From: Zobellia uliginosa
Lineage (GTDB): Bacteria > Bacteroidota > Bacteroidia > Flavobacteriales > Flavobacteriaceae
Assembly (NCBI RefSeq): GCF_018860745.1
Contig: NZ_JAHKPY010000012.1
Coordinates: 1 to 64,000, forward strand
Direction: 5' to 3'
Length of the DNA: 64,000 nucleotides
Positions within the stretch are counted from its first letter, which is position 1. The number at the start of each line of letters is the position of its first letter. Positions 7,638 to 18,787 of the stretch are shown here, in pieces. The notes under the pieces were generated by a model, which was not told where the DNA came from, ran no database searches, and saw only the letters and a list, made by a program, of their open reading frames with translations. The position numbers and the translations under genes were made by a program.

Positions 7638-10631
7638 TTATTTTATAGTCTCTGTTTCCTGCTCAACCGTATTTTTCTTGAGCCCTCCTGCTGTCGCAGA
7701 CTTGCTTAACGTATCGAACATTACGGGCGTTGCAATGAACAAAGATGAATACGTACCTACAATAACACCAATTATCATAGCGAACATAAATCCTCTTAAT
7801 GATTCTCCACCGAAAATAAATATGGCCAATAATACTACAAGTGTAGTTAAAGAGGTATTTAACGTACGGCTTAATGTACTGTTCAACGCTAAGTTGATAT
7901 TGTCGCCACCGCGCCATCCTCTCTCGCCAATAATTTCACGAATACGGTCAAACACAACCACGGTATCATTTAGCGAATAACCAATAACCGTCAATATCGC
8001 AGCAATGAAAGCTTGGTCTATTTCCATGTTAAAAGGCATTATTGTCGCAAATAAAGAGAAAATACCTAACACAATCATAACATCATGGAAAACGGCTGCT
8101 ACAGCTCCCAAAGAGAATTGCCACTTACGGAAACGAAATAATATATATAAGAACACTACCGCAAGCGATCCCAAGATAGCCAAGAAAGCATTGTTCTTAA
8201 TATCATCTGCAATTGTAGGTCCTACTTTTACAGATTGTAATATTCCTATTGATTTATCTCCAGAGCCAACTTTAAAGTTTTGCTCACTAATACCATCCGG
8301 AAGATATTTCTGTAATGAAGTATACAGTTTATTTTGAATTTCATTATCAACCTCAATACCCTCTACATCTACCTTATAAGGTGTTGTAATTTTAATCTGA
8401 TTTCCTTCACCAAACCTTTTTACATTGGTACCACTACCAAATACCTCGTTTAATTCAGAAGCAATTTCTGACGGATTAACAGGTTGCTCAAAACGTACTT
8501 GATACGAACGTCCTCCAATAAAATCAACACCTTGTTGCAACCCATTAGTTGCTAAAGAGAACACACTAACACCTACTAAAATAGCAGAGAAAATATAAGC
8601 GATCTTTCTTTTTGAAAGAAAATTTATATCGATATTCTTGAACAATCCTTTTGTAACAGCAGTTGAAAAATCCAATGAACGGCCTTTTCCATCAATATAC
8701 CAATCTACTAATAGACGTGTAATAAATATTGCCGTGAACAATGATGTTACAATACCAATAAGCAAGGTAGTGGCAAAACCTTTAATTGGGCCTGACCCAA
8801 ATATAAATAGGATAATTGCCGTAAGACCTGTTGTGATGTTCGCATCAAGGATAGAAGAAAGTGCATTACTAAAACCATCTGCTACAGCCAATGATTTTCC
8901 TTTTCCTTTAGCCAGTTCTTCTTTAATCCGTTCAAAAATAAGTACGTTTGCATCCACGGACATACCAATGGTAAGAACGATACCCGCAATTCCGGGTAAG
9001 GTCAATACCGCACTTAAGCTAGTAAGAACCCCAAATATCAATAAGATGTTCAACAGTAAGGCGATATCCGCAAAACCACCCGCTTTACCGTAGTAAAAAA
9101 CCATCCAAACCAATACAATTGCCATAGCAATCATAAAGGACATAAAACCACTGTCAATAGCCTCTTGACCTAAGGATGGCCCTACAACTTCCGATTGAAT
9201 GATTTCTGCAGATGCCGGTAATTTACCTGCACGCAATACATTAGAAATATCTTTTGTTTCGTTTACCGTAAATGTTCCTGTAATTTCAGAACGACCACCA
9301 GAAATAGGTCCTGATGAAACTCCCGGAGCAGTATATACCTTGTTATCCAACACAATTGCAATACCTGTTCTATTGGTATATGCATCTCCTGTTAGCTTTT
9401 CCCATTCTTTAGCTCCTTTGGTATTCATGCTCATAGTAACGGCAGGTTTACCATTAACAAACTCATCACGAGCATCACTAACTACATCACCACTAATTCT
9501 TGGGGTATTATCACGGTTAGATTTCAATGCATATAGCTCAGCTATTTCCGAACCTTCAGACGGTCTCTCCCATAAGAATTTTACGAACTGTAAGTTTGCA
9601 GGAAGCAACCTTCTCACTTCTTTCATTCTAAGGTATGCACCAATTTCAGCAGTATCCTGAATGGCTGCAACACCAACAGCATAGCTAGGTGATCCTAATT
9701 GAAATTTATCAAATAATGGATTTACCTGACCTGCAATATCCAATGAATCTTGAGAAACATCAGAAAGAAGAGAATCTAATTCTGACTCTTTCTTTATTGG
9801 TTCCTTTACTTCATCAATATCAACTATTGACTTTAATTTTTCATTTGCCTGAAAAAAGAAGCCTTGTAGTTCTGTATTGTTAGGTTCATATGTTTCCCAG
9901 AACTCTAACTGAGCTGTACTTGATAACAGGCCTTGAGCACGAGCAATATCCCTTGCTCCAGGAAGCTCCACTAAAATACGGCCTGAGTTACCTTCACGCT
10001 GAATATTTGGTTGTGTTACACCAAACCCATCAATACGCTCACGAAGTACCTCAAAAGCAGAAATAATAGATTCATCGATTTTTCTTCTGATGATAGGCTT
10101 AACCTCATCATCCGACATTTGAAAATTGACTTCACCACTAAGCCCTTTGTTCGCAAAAATATCTGGAGAAGCTAATTTGGTATCCCCTCTAATTTTATCG
10201 AAAGCAGCAAAGAAAAGCTCTATATACGTGTCATCACTATCCTTTGAAGCAGCATCTGCATCTGCCAAAGCTTTGTTGAAAATAGGATTTTTGGTGTTGT
10301 TCGCCAATCCTTTCAGGATATCCTTTACGGAAATCTGTAGGGTAACGTTGATACCACCTTTAAGGTCAAGACCTTTGTTCAACTCTTTCTTTTTGGCTTC
10401 ATTATAATTAGTGAAACCAAGAATGGAATTATCTCCAATCGAGTCTAAATACCTAGTTTCTAGCTCTTCGCGCTTAGAAACATAATTCTCTTCAGTATCT
10501 GAAATACGGCTTTCCGCATATGATTTTGCTTCGTTTTCTACCTTACCACCTATAAAAGTGTATGATAATTGGTAGATACTTACTAGCCCGAAGAGTAGGG
10601 CAAAAAGCTTAATAAGTCCTTTATTCTGCAT
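7638..10631 (-). CDS. secDF: Protein translocase SecDF (fused SecD and SecF)
   Basis: A 997-residue inner-membrane protein joining SecD and SecF in one chain, as is usual in Bacteroidota. It uses the proton gradient to help pull proteins through SecYEG. There is one N-terminal membrane segment, then the conserved GLDLKGG motif (about residue 87), a large periplasmic domain, a SecD membrane bundle with GMSVDANVLIFERIKEEL, a second N-terminal-type segment, and the SecF part with GVDFIGG and VIGYSLNDTVVVFDRIRE. The gene stands alone between a shared terminator downstream and a TATATTTG promoter box upstream. Confidence 0.97.
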   Translation of the reverse strand: MQNKGLIKLFALLFGLVSIYQLSYTFIGGKVENEAKSYAESRISDTEENYVSKREELETRYLDSIGDNSILGFTNYNEAKKKELNKGLDLKGGINVTLQISVKDILKGLANNTKNPIFNKALADADAASKDSDDTYIELFFAAFDKIRGDTKLASPDIFANKGLSGEVNFQMSDDEVKPIIRRKIDESIISAFEVLRERIDGFGVTQPNIQREGNSGRILVELPGARDIARAQGLLSSTAQLEFWETYEPNNTELQGFFFQANEKLKSIVDIDEVKEPIKKESELDSLLSDVSQDSLDIAGQVNPLFDKFQLGSPSYAVGVAAIQDTAEIGAYLRMKEVRRLLPANLQFVKFLWERPSEGSEIAELYALKSNRDNTPRISGDVVSDARDEFVNGKPAVTMSMNTKGAKEWEKLTGDAYTNRTGIAIVLDNKVYTAPGVSSGPISGGRSEITGTFTVNETKDISNVLRAGKLPASAEIIQSEVVGPSLGQEAIDSGFMSFMIAMAIVLVWMVFYYGKAGGFADIALLLNILLIFGVLTSLSAVLTLPGIAGIVLTIGMSVDANVLIFERIKEELAKGKGKSLAVADGFSNALSSILDANITTGLTAIILFIFGSGPIKGFATTLLIGIVTSLFTAIFITRLLVDWYIDGKGRSLDFSTAVTKGLFKNIDINFLSKRKIAYIFSAILVGVSVFSLATNGLQQGVDFIGGRSYQVRFEQPVNPSEIASELNEVFGSGTNVKRFGEGNQIKITTPYKVDVEGIEVDNEIQNKLYTSLQKYLPDGISEQNFKVGSGDKSIGILQSVKVGPTIADDIKNNAFLAILGSLAVVFLYILFRFRKWQFSLGAVAAVFHDVMIVLGIFSLFATIMPFNMEIDQAFIAAILTVIGYSLNDTVVVFDRIREIIGERGWRGGDNINLALNSTLSRTLNTSLTTLVVLLAIFIFGGESLRGFMFAMIIGVIVGTYSSLFIATPVMFDTLSKSATAGGLKKNTVEQETETIK

Positions 10632-10671
10632 TGGTTATGTGAATTAATTGCGTGCTTTTTATAACAGCGTG

Positions 10672-10679
10672 CAAATATA
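10672..10679 (-). promoter_or_regulatory. -7 box TATATTTG of secDF promoter
   Basis: Read on the minus strand this is TATATTTG, matching the Bacteroidota -7 consensus TAnnTTTG, about 40 bases upstream of the secDF start. A TTG lies 21 bases further upstream (10701-10703), a possible -33 element. Confidence 0.55.
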
Positions 10680-10729
10680 TGATTTTCCCATAGGAATTGA
10701 CAATATATTTGGAGTTATTGTAAAACAGA

Positions 10730-10765
10730 AACATCTGCCCCAAAAATATTTCCAGGACAGATGTT
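10730..10765 (-). terminator. probable terminator of mdh
   Basis: Inverted repeat AACATCTG ... CAGATGTT with extra G-C pairs toward the loop, followed on the minus strand by TCTGTTTTAC. It lies 24 bases past the mdh stop. The T-tract is short, hence moderate confidence. Confidence 0.5.
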
Positions 10766-10788
10766 CAAATTTAATATTGTCTTAACGA

Positions 10789-11715
10789 CTATAATTCTAG
10801 TAGACCGTTGGTCTTTTTAACACCGGCTGCACTTTCTTGCATTTTTGCTTTTTCAGCATCGCTAAGTGGAATGTTTACTATTTTTTCGATACCGTTTTTA
10901 CCCAAAATTACGGGTACACCAATACAGATATCGTTAAGATCATATTCCCCTTCCAATAAGGTAGAACATGGAAATATTTTTTTCTGGTCACAAGCAATAG
11001 CCTGAACCAAACCTGAAACAGCAGCACCTGGTGCGTACCAAGCACTTGTTCCTAATAATTTTGTCAATGTTGCACCTCCTACTTTGGTGTTTGCAGCAAC
11101 CTGCTCTAAACGGTCTTCAGATAAGAATTCAGAGACACGAATACTGTTTCTCGTAGCATGTGATGTTAATGGTACCATTCCGGTATCGCTATGACCACCT
11201 ATAACCATGCCATCTACATCAGAAATTGGAGCCTCTAGTGCTTCTGCCAAACGGTACTTAAAACGCGCACTGTCCAAAGCACCGCCCATACCTATAATTT
11301 TGTGCTTAGGCAAACTTGTTGTCTTATGCACTAAATAGGTCATTGTGTCCATTGGGTTACTCACTATAATCAATGTTACGTTAGGCGAATGTTCAACAAG
11401 GTTAGCCGATACCGTTTTTACAATACCTGCGTTAATACCTATTAACTCCTCGCGAGTCATACCTGGTTTTCTTGGAATACCAGAAGTAATTACTGCTATA
11501 TCACTATTAGCCGTTTTAGAGTAATCATTAGTTACCCCTGTTATTTTGGTGTCGAAACCATTTAAAGATGCTGTTTGCATCAAATCCATAGCTTTACCTT
11601 CGGCATAACCTTCTTTTATATCAAGAAGCACTACCTCAGATGCAAAATTCTTTATGGCAATATACTCGGCACAGCTTGCTCCTACTGCTCCTGCCCCTAC
11701 TACGGTAACTTTCAT
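10789..11715 (-). CDS. mdh: Malate dehydrogenase (NAD-dependent)
   Basis: A 308-residue cytoplasmic enzyme of the LDH-like MDH type, oxidising malate to oxaloacetate in the citric acid cycle. Visible hallmarks are the Rossmann motif VVGAGAVGASCAEY at the N-terminus, the NAD-selective aspartate in VVLLDIKEG, the substrate-binding loop SGIPRKPGMTREEL (with both arginines), IIVSNPMDTMTYL, the Asp-Arg pair region LDSARFKYRLAE, and the catalytic histidine in GGHSDTGMVPLTS. Length is typical of the family. The gene is monocistronic. Confidence 0.96.
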   Translation of the reverse strand: MKVTVVGAGAVGASCAEYIAIKNFASEVVLLDIKEGYAEGKAMDLMQTASLNGFDTKITGVTNDYSKTANSDIAVITSGIPRKPGMTREELIGINAGIVKTVSANLVEHSPNVTLIIVSNPMDTMTYLVHKTTSLPKHKIIGMGGALDSARFKYRLAEALEAPISDVDGMVIGGHSDTGMVPLTSHATRNSIRVSEFLSEDRLEQVAANTKVGGATLTKLLGTSAWYAPGAAVSGLVQAIACDQKKIFPCSTLLEGEYDLNDICIGVPVILGKNGIEKIVNIPLSDAEKAKMQESAAGVKKTNGLLEL

Positions 11716-12008
11716 TTGTTATTATTTATATGTTATTAATGATTTTCCCTTCAAACACACCTTTTTTTTCAAAAAATTAAAAGGTTATCAAAAATAAACA
11801 ATCTAAAAGGAAAAATACCGTCAAAATCGGGTTTAATGCTAGAAACATTGCCGATGAAATGCTCGGTGAAATACACTCCTGTTAAAAAAAAATGCGCTTT
11901 AACGAAGATAAAAGGGATTTGTTGCCATACATCGAATTATAGCAATAGTACTTTAAGATTGGCCGTTCTTAATGTAACAAAACCCCCAAATAATTAAAAC
12001 CTACAACA
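11716..12008. other. divergent intergenic region
   Basis: These 293 bases lie between mdh (minus) and a small lipoprotein gene (plus) and must hold both promoters. I see A-tracts but no box I can assign with confidence and no further gene. Confidence 0.4.
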
Positions 12009-12383
12009 ATGAAAAAAGTCTTTTCATTTTTAGCAATATTAGGAATCATACTTGTCAGTAACTGTACGCAAATACCGGAGAATGACAACCCGGTTATAGG
12101 TATATGGTCAGACGTGGAAGTGGCACCCGCCAGCAAAACGTCCAAAGCAGAAACCATACGTAAAGAATGGATATTCAACGATGCCTATTTGGGGAGATAT
12201 CACAAAAAGAGTAATGGAAGCATCACTTTTAAGACAGACTTTAAATGGAGTTATGAAGATGACACCTATACCATATCATATCCTGGAACGGACATGCCGG
12301 ACCAAGTGGTCTCCATGAGAACTTCTACGGATGGAAGCACATTAGCAGACTCAGAAGGACATACAATGGCCTTAAGAGAATAA
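12009..12383 (+). CDS. Small lipoprotein, lipocalin-like
   Basis: A 124-residue predicted lipoprotein. The signal peptide MKKVFSFLAILGIILVSNC ends at Cys19 (lipobox VSNC). The mature part begins with PVIGIWSDVEV and continues as short beta strands (KEWIFNDAYLGRYH, FKWSYEDDTYTISYPG), the pattern of small lipocalin-like or DUF4923-like lipoproteins of Bacteroidota, but I cannot assign a family firmly. It stands alone with its own terminator. Function unknown. Confidence 0.75.
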   Translation: MKKVFSFLAILGIILVSNCTQIPENDNPVIGIWSDVEVAPASKTSKAETIRKEWIFNDAYLGRYHKKSNGSITFKTDFKWSYEDDTYTISYPGTDMPDQVVSMRTSTDGSTLADSEGHTMALRE

Positions 12384-12409
12384 AAATATTACTAGGTTTC
12401 AAATACGCT

Positions 12410-12441
12410 AAAACCCATATTCTTTATTGAATATGGGTTTT
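12410..12441. terminator. bidirectional terminator
   Basis: Stem AAAACCCATATTC / GAATATGGGTTTT (13 pairs) with a 6-base loop and T/A tracts on both sides. It lies between converging genes (lipoprotein and usp). Confidence 0.88.
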
Positions 12442-12503
12442 TAAATTAAATAGATTTCTATCTACTTAGTGTCCTCTACAGACTTATCTTAAATTTCTTT
12501 TTG

Positions 12504-13346
12504 TTAATCTCTATATATAGCCATTACAGGCGTATTGACATTTCTTATTAAATCTTCAGTAAGGCTGTATGTAAACAAACGCTGATAGAAATTTCTTTTA
12601 TGATTGATAAGACAAACCATATCTATCTCATTTTCCATACAATACTCCAATAAAGATTTTTTGATATCTATAGAATCTATGGTCTTAAAAGTCACATTAT
12701 TAACATCATGATTCTTTAAAGATTTTTTAAACCTATCCATCATTGGAACGATAGAATCTCCATGAGCCAAATCAAAATGTACTACGTGTAATCTGGCTTT
12801 AAAACTTTTGGATTCACTAATTAAATCTTCTAAAGGCTCTTTTTCATCTTCTTGATAATCTACCAAAAATAGAATATTATCTAAATCCCCATCAAAACGG
12901 GCATGTCCCGGCACCACTACAACAGGCTTATGTATTTCATCTAAAATCTTCAGGGTACTTGTTTCTGTAAAAAGCTGAAAAAGACCACTTTTACTAATCT
13001 GGGTACCCATTACAACAACATCAATCTTATCCTCCCTCTTTCCTATATATTGCGTAAAAGTTTCTATAAAATCGCCTTCACGAACTACATATTTAACCTT
13101 AAGGCTATCTACTTTTGATTTTTTAAGTATTTTCTCAAAAGGCGGAAATGTCTCTTTTTTATTCCTGAAATTTTGAATATCAAGCTTTTCATACAGTTTT
13201 TGTTCCACTTCAGAAGTTTCCGTTTCCAAATTGTAGGCGTGAAAGACGATAATTTTTTTCTCGGTTTTTTTTGCATACTCTACAGCATATAAAAAAGCGT
13301 TCATTGAAACCTCCGAAAAGTCTGTTGGAAAAAGTATACTGTCCAT
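12504..13346 (-). CDS. Universal stress protein, two Usp domains
   Basis: A 280-residue cytoplasmic protein with two UspA-like halves. The first opens with SILFPTDFSEVSMNAFLYAV and continues to VVVMGTQISKSGLFQLFT; the second starts near ILFLVDYQEDEKEP and ends in DLIRNVNTPVMAIYRD. Tandem Usp proteins bind nucleotides or act in stress responses; the glycine-rich ATP loop is only loosely kept here. It is the last gene of a three-gene unit after the PiT-like permease and the porin, 10 bases behind the latter, so it is probably co-expressed with phosphate uptake. Confidence 0.88.
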   Translation of the reverse strand: MDSILFPTDFSEVSMNAFLYAVEYAKKTEKKIIVFHAYNLETETSEVEQKLYEKLDIQNFRNKKETFPPFEKILKKSKVDSLKVKYVVREGDFIETFTQYIGKREDKIDVVVMGTQISKSGLFQLFTETSTLKILDEIHKPVVVVPGHARFDGDLDNILFLVDYQEDEKEPLEDLISESKSFKARLHVVHFDLAHGDSIVPMMDRFKKSLKNHDVNNVTFKTIDSIDIKKSLLEYCMENEIDMVCLINHKRNFYQRLFTYSLTEDLIRNVNTPVMAIYRD

Positions 13347-13356
13347 AGTTATTGTT

Positions 13357-14496
13357 TTAGAATGATATTTCTAGGTTAAGCTCGTAAGTATCTTCTGTAT
13401 TATCGTCTACTGTGGTATGTTCGGTATTTAAAATAAGACGTATCATCTTGTTTGCTCGGTAGGTAAGCCCTCCAATAACCCTTTGTGTTCGTTCTTCTAT
13501 TTCCTCAACCTTAAATTCATCAAAACGTCCCCATAAAGAAAATGGACTATTCCCAAACTTGTATTCCCCAAAAAAGCTATACCCATGATTATCCAAAGCT
13601 CTTGACGGATCAACAGGATCAACATATCTAGCCCTAAAATCTCCTACACCATCATGCAATTGAGCAGTAATTTTAAATTGTTTTTCCGTATAAGCCAAAA
13701 ATCCCAAAACCTGATTGAAATCTGGAGAAAACTCACTATTGCCCTTACCTCTATTAAAATAACCACTTATTTGCAATTGCGGTAAAGTATTTGCAAATGG
13801 ACGTAAAGTTAACCGACCAGCAATTACCTTGTTATTATTGTTTTCAATTCCCGAATAACCACCTCCGTTATAGATCCCCAAAGAATAACTGGCATATTTT
13901 CCTTTCATTACACCATTTACGCTCTTTAAAAACTCTTCATCCATTTTAGGACCTATGTTCCCAGTTACCGTAAGCCCAAAATCTGCCGAATTGAATATTC
14001 TATTTCGTTCGATGAACATATTATCCTGAACTCTGTAGGTATTCATTTTTTGCTCATAGTCTAACCACGGCCTGTGCACCATACCTACTTCAATAGCTGT
14101 ACCGGTAAGCACTTTACTATTCAATTTTGGCTTAGTCATTAAGTATAGATATTTTAACCGAGTTTCTACATTACCGGCATCATCGCCTTCCGTATCTATA
14201 GTTAGATCCATTGTATACCTAACCGAAAAAATAGCATTCAAGTCCTTTTTTAAAGTAAAATAACTTCGCTTTAATACAAAACTACTGGTATGCTCATTTA
14301 TAACAGGTACGTTCTCATCTGCCTGAATCTGTTTTATACCATCACGATACGCTATAAACCAATCTCCGGACATTTCAACCAAATCTGCAATATTTATACC
14401 TTTCTTTTCATCGTCATAGCTATTAGAATTAGCTACTTGCGCCATGCCAATACCACTTTGCAAGAAAACGAATACGGACAGCAGTCTGAGTTTCAT
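13357..14496 (-). CDS. Outer-membrane porin, phosphate-selective OprO/OprP type
   Basis: A 379-residue protein with an N-terminal signal peptide (cleavage probably after GIGMAQ) followed by a beta-barrel pattern of alternating hydrophobic strands and a terminal aromatic residue (NLEISF). Features of the OprO/P porin family include DWFIAYRDG near the start, KRSYFTLKKDLN, the MVHRPWLDYE loop, FGEYKFGNSPFSLWGRFDEF and the final RLILNTEHT strands. Such porins pass phosphate and other anions over the outer membrane. It lies 11 bases after the PiT-like permease gene and 10 before usp, which supports a phosphate role. Confidence 0.82.
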   Translation of the reverse strand: MKLRLLSVFVFLQSGIGMAQVANSNSYDDEKKGINIADLVEMSGDWFIAYRDGIKQIQADENVPVINEHTSSFVLKRSYFTLKKDLNAIFSVRYTMDLTIDTEGDDAGNVETRLKYLYLMTKPKLNSKVLTGTAIEVGMVHRPWLDYEQKMNTYRVQDNMFIERNRIFNSADFGLTVTGNIGPKMDEEFLKSVNGVMKGKYASYSLGIYNGGGYSGIENNNNKVIAGRLTLRPFANTLPQLQISGYFNRGKGNSEFSPDFNQVLGFLAYTEKQFKITAQLHDGVGDFRARYVDPVDPSRALDNHGYSFFGEYKFGNSPFSLWGRFDEFKVEEIEERTQRVIGGLTYRANKMIRLILNTEHTTVDDNTEDTYELNLEISF

Positions 14497-14507
14497 TCTA
14501 TTTACGA

Positions 14508-15470
14508 TTAAATGGACATTGCCAAATATTTTACAGCGAATACCAGCATAATGCTTACCACAAGACCAATAACCACTTTTACGAGATCCATGCCCAACGA
14601 TTTAAACATTTGATATCTTGGTTCATTTTTCCTAAGCACATAGTTCAGGGCAATTTCCCTACCCGCCAAGATGCCTATAAAAACCCATGTTGTGCTCATT
14701 GGCACGTTGTTCATTTCCTTGAAATAAAAGAGAACTACGCCATAAACAAAATCTATAATGGTTGCCGACCGGATGTCTATGGTATTTGTTTTTGATTTTA
14801 TTATATTTTGAATGGCACCTCCTTTTGATGCTATAATATAAGCTAGTAACCCTAGAATAACCACCAAAGAAAATATCATTGAATAGATATCCAATTGCCG
14901 TGGCAAGTAGACATAGATATTGGCAAAATCCTGAATCAACCACTGAGACCATAAAAATCCGGTAGAACACCATTGTAGAATAGTCCAAAGTTTTTCCTCT
15001 TTATCAGTTGTCGGTTTTTCAATGAACTTCTTTTCAACAGCTCGTGAGATTGCCAAATAAAGCACAATCGCAGTAACAAATGCAACTCCATATCCTGAGA
15101 GTGATTTAGTCACCATGCTACTCAAATTTTTCTCATTGAAAAAAGTAAGAATTAGAAAAGAGGTACTTACCGGAATACCAGTGCGCGTTAAAAGCATTAA
15201 AATAACAGGCGGTAATAAGTAATACCATGAAAAAGGTTCCGGTATTGGATATTTTGCCAATCTACCATAAGAAACGTCTCCATCATGAGTCATGTAACCG
15301 TAAAGTAAAGTTGCAGCAAGTATGCCTCCGGCAAACAACCATAATACCCACCATTTTTTCCTTTCGTTGGAACTTAAGAAAGTACCCAAGGTTTGTATGG
15401 TATCATTCCCTACAACGGAATAGGCAGCCAAAATGAAGCCCAAATACATGACTATTACTGAAAAATCCAA
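14508..15470 (-). CDS. PiT-family-like inorganic phosphate permease (short form)
   Basis: A 320-residue inner-membrane protein with about nine hydrophobic segments. The two duplicated PiT signatures are recognisable in altered form: VVGNDTIQTLGTF near residue 20 (compare GANDxxNAxG) and NNVPMSTTWVFIGILAG near residue 265, plus TGIPVSTSFLIL (compare PxSTT). It is much shorter than classical Pit transporters (about 490-500 residues) and may be a distinct subgroup, so the ion transported is inferred. It is the first gene of an operon with an OprO/P-type porin and a universal stress protein. Confidence 0.7.
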   Translation of the reverse strand: MDFSVIVMYLGFILAAYSVVGNDTIQTLGTFLSSNERKKWWVLWLFAGGILAATLLYGYMTHDGDVSYGRLAKYPIPEPFSWYYLLPPVILMLLTRTGIPVSTSFLILTFFNEKNLSSMVTKSLSGYGVAFVTAIVLYLAISRAVEKKFIEKPTTDKEEKLWTILQWCSTGFLWSQWLIQDFANIYVYLPRQLDIYSMIFSLVVILGLLAYIIASKGGAIQNIIKSKTNTIDIRSATIIDFVYGVVLFYFKEMNNVPMSTTWVFIGILAGREIALNYVLRKNEPRYQMFKSLGMDLVKVVIGLVVSIMLVFAVKYLAMSI

Positions 15471-15571
15471 TACGTTCAGGTTTTAAATTACGAAGCAAAT
15501 AAAAACCATTACTCAAAAGCGTATCCACCTTTTAGATTATCAAATATTTAAATAATTGATAACATAAAAAG

Positions 15572-15605
15572 AAAAGGCCGCGATCATAATTGATCGCGGC
15601 CTTTT
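15572..15605. terminator. strong hairpin terminator
   Basis: Stem AAAAGGCCGCGATCA / TGATCGCGGCCTTTT (15 pairs, 4-base loop). It lies 32 bases past the stop of the minus-strand 250-residue gene and terminates that gene; the A/T tails make it work either way. Confidence 0.9.
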
Positions 15606-15636
15606 AAACTATATTACCAGTTATATATTCTATTGA

Positions 15637-16389
15637 CTATTTACTGTCTTCCAGAAGAAACTCCGTATAGTCTAATATATACACACCCAACAAGCTCCAT
15701 TTAAATTTTTCACCACCATATTTGGCTTTGAATTTATCGTTATCCATAAACAAAGATTCAAAATGCTCATCAAAATCTTTCTTGGTCAACCACAATACCT
15801 TTTCATCACCTTTTTTAATGTAATATGATTTAGCAATACCTCCAGCTAATTTCATTCCTCCAATACCAATACTAGCTGTCTGCTTAGCCCATGGGTCTGA
15901 ATATACTTGAATAAACTGACTGTACTTAGGGTTAACAACCTGCATTAAATATTCGGCTTCTTTCTTTTTATTTTTCAAGGAAACCATTTGGTTCGTATAC
16001 ATCGTATAACCCTTGTTCATATACTTAGAAGCATCTGATTTACCCCATTTTGTAGCATCGTTCATGAAGTTAGTTTGGTTATTCAATTTCTCCAATCCAG
16101 AAGGAGCCATATACAGATCTACTATTTCATCTGCCTTAACACGAACCTTTTTACCATCTGGCTTAATAAACTTAATTTCATTGATCTGACCTTTTTTACG
16201 ATCCACATCTTTGATGTCCGCTTCTAATTTAGTGCCATCTTTAAGAGTAACATAAGCTGGTTTTTTTCGAGAATAAGATGAATACGCCGGGTCAAATGCC
16301 GCTTGCTTTTCACGTTCTTTTAATTCCTCTTGTCCAAAACAAACAATGCTGGACATAAATAATACCATTGATACTAATTGTAATTTCAT
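15637..16389 (-). CDS. Exported protein of unknown function
   Basis: A 250-residue protein with a cleavable signal peptide (MKLQLVSMVLFMSSIVCFGQ, cut probably after FGQ). I do not recognise the family. The mature part has a short beta unit resembling a sensor or SH3-like fold (YVTLKDGTKLEADIKDVDR, then EIKFIKPDGKKVRVKADEIV), a lysine-rich middle, and KAKYGGEKFKWSLLGVYILD near the end. It lies downstream of gyrB on the same strand, 87 bases away, and is probably transcribed separately. Confidence 0.7.
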   Translation of the reverse strand: MKLQLVSMVLFMSSIVCFGQEELKEREKQAAFDPAYSSYSRKKPAYVTLKDGTKLEADIKDVDRKKGQINEIKFIKPDGKKVRVKADEIVDLYMAPSGLEKLNNQTNFMNDATKWGKSDASKYMNKGYTMYTNQMVSLKNKKKEAEYLMQVVNPKYSQFIQVYSDPWAKQTASIGIGGMKLAGGIAKSYYIKKGDEKVLWLTKKDFDEHFESLFMDNDKFKAKYGGEKFKWSLLGVYILDYTEFLLEDSK

Positions 16390-16427
16390 AATAGGGGTTT
16401 AAGGTTATTGTACTGCCCCTAAAATAG

Positions 16428-16451
16428 TTCGTCCGCCAGGTGGCGGACGAA
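16428..16451. repeat. GC-rich hairpin between gyrB and the next gene
   Basis: A perfect inverted repeat with arms TTCGTCCGCC / GGCGGACGAA (10 pairs) and loop AGGT. It lies just past the gyrB stop on the minus strand but lacks a clear T-tract, so it may be a dispersed REP-like repeat rather than, or besides, a terminator. Confidence 0.7.
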
Positions 16452-16475
16452 TAATTGTTGTGAAAGTGCTAATTA

Positions 16476-18440
<1,965 letters not shown>

Positions 18441-18468
18441 TTATTAAACTTAATTTTTGGCAATCTCA

Positions 18469-18476
18469 CAAATATA
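18469..18476 (-). promoter_or_regulatory. -7 box TATATTTG of gyrB promoter
   Basis: On the minus strand this reads TATATTTG (TAnnTTTG consensus). An inverted repeat AAAACCC / GGGTTTT (18480-18504) sits directly upstream of it, over the expected polymerase contact region, and could take part in supercoiling-dependent control of gyrB. That role is inference. Confidence 0.5.
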
Positions 18477-18787
18477 CGCAAAACCCCATAAAATATAGGG
18501 TTTTCAGAATAGTCACACCTCTAAGTTATCAACAAAAATTGTGGAAAATTACAAACTCAAAGTAAGGTCCCTAAGCTTTGATATTTTCAACCTAAGTTTC
18601 TCTAATTCAAGGATTAAAGAAGCACCTCATAAAAACCTCCCTCATAAAAAATATAACGACGATACAGATCTCACTACCGGAACCAACCCATACAAACGGC
18701 TCTGATGACAAATGAAAAGACCTGCTGACGTTTAACGCGCAACAGGTCAATTCCTAGCTAATTCTACAAAAAACCGCCCAAATGGTA
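18477..18787. other. gyrB-asnB intergenic region
   Basis: It holds the gyrB upstream region and the asnB terminator. Two near-consensus DnaA-box-like words face each other here, TTATCAACA (18526-18534) and the complement of TTTTCCACA (18540-18548), each one mismatch from TTATCCACA. No gene is visible. Confidence 0.4.
18719..18748 (-). terminator. probable terminator of asnB
   Basis: On the minus strand GACCTGTTG pairs with CAGCAGGTC (one G-T pair, 12-base loop) and is followed by TTTTCATTT. It lies 40 bases beyond the asnB stop. Confidence 0.6.

Noticed and set aside
7678-10407. Plus-strand frames opposite secDF
   Set aside because: They lie entirely within a well-conserved gene and have no family features.
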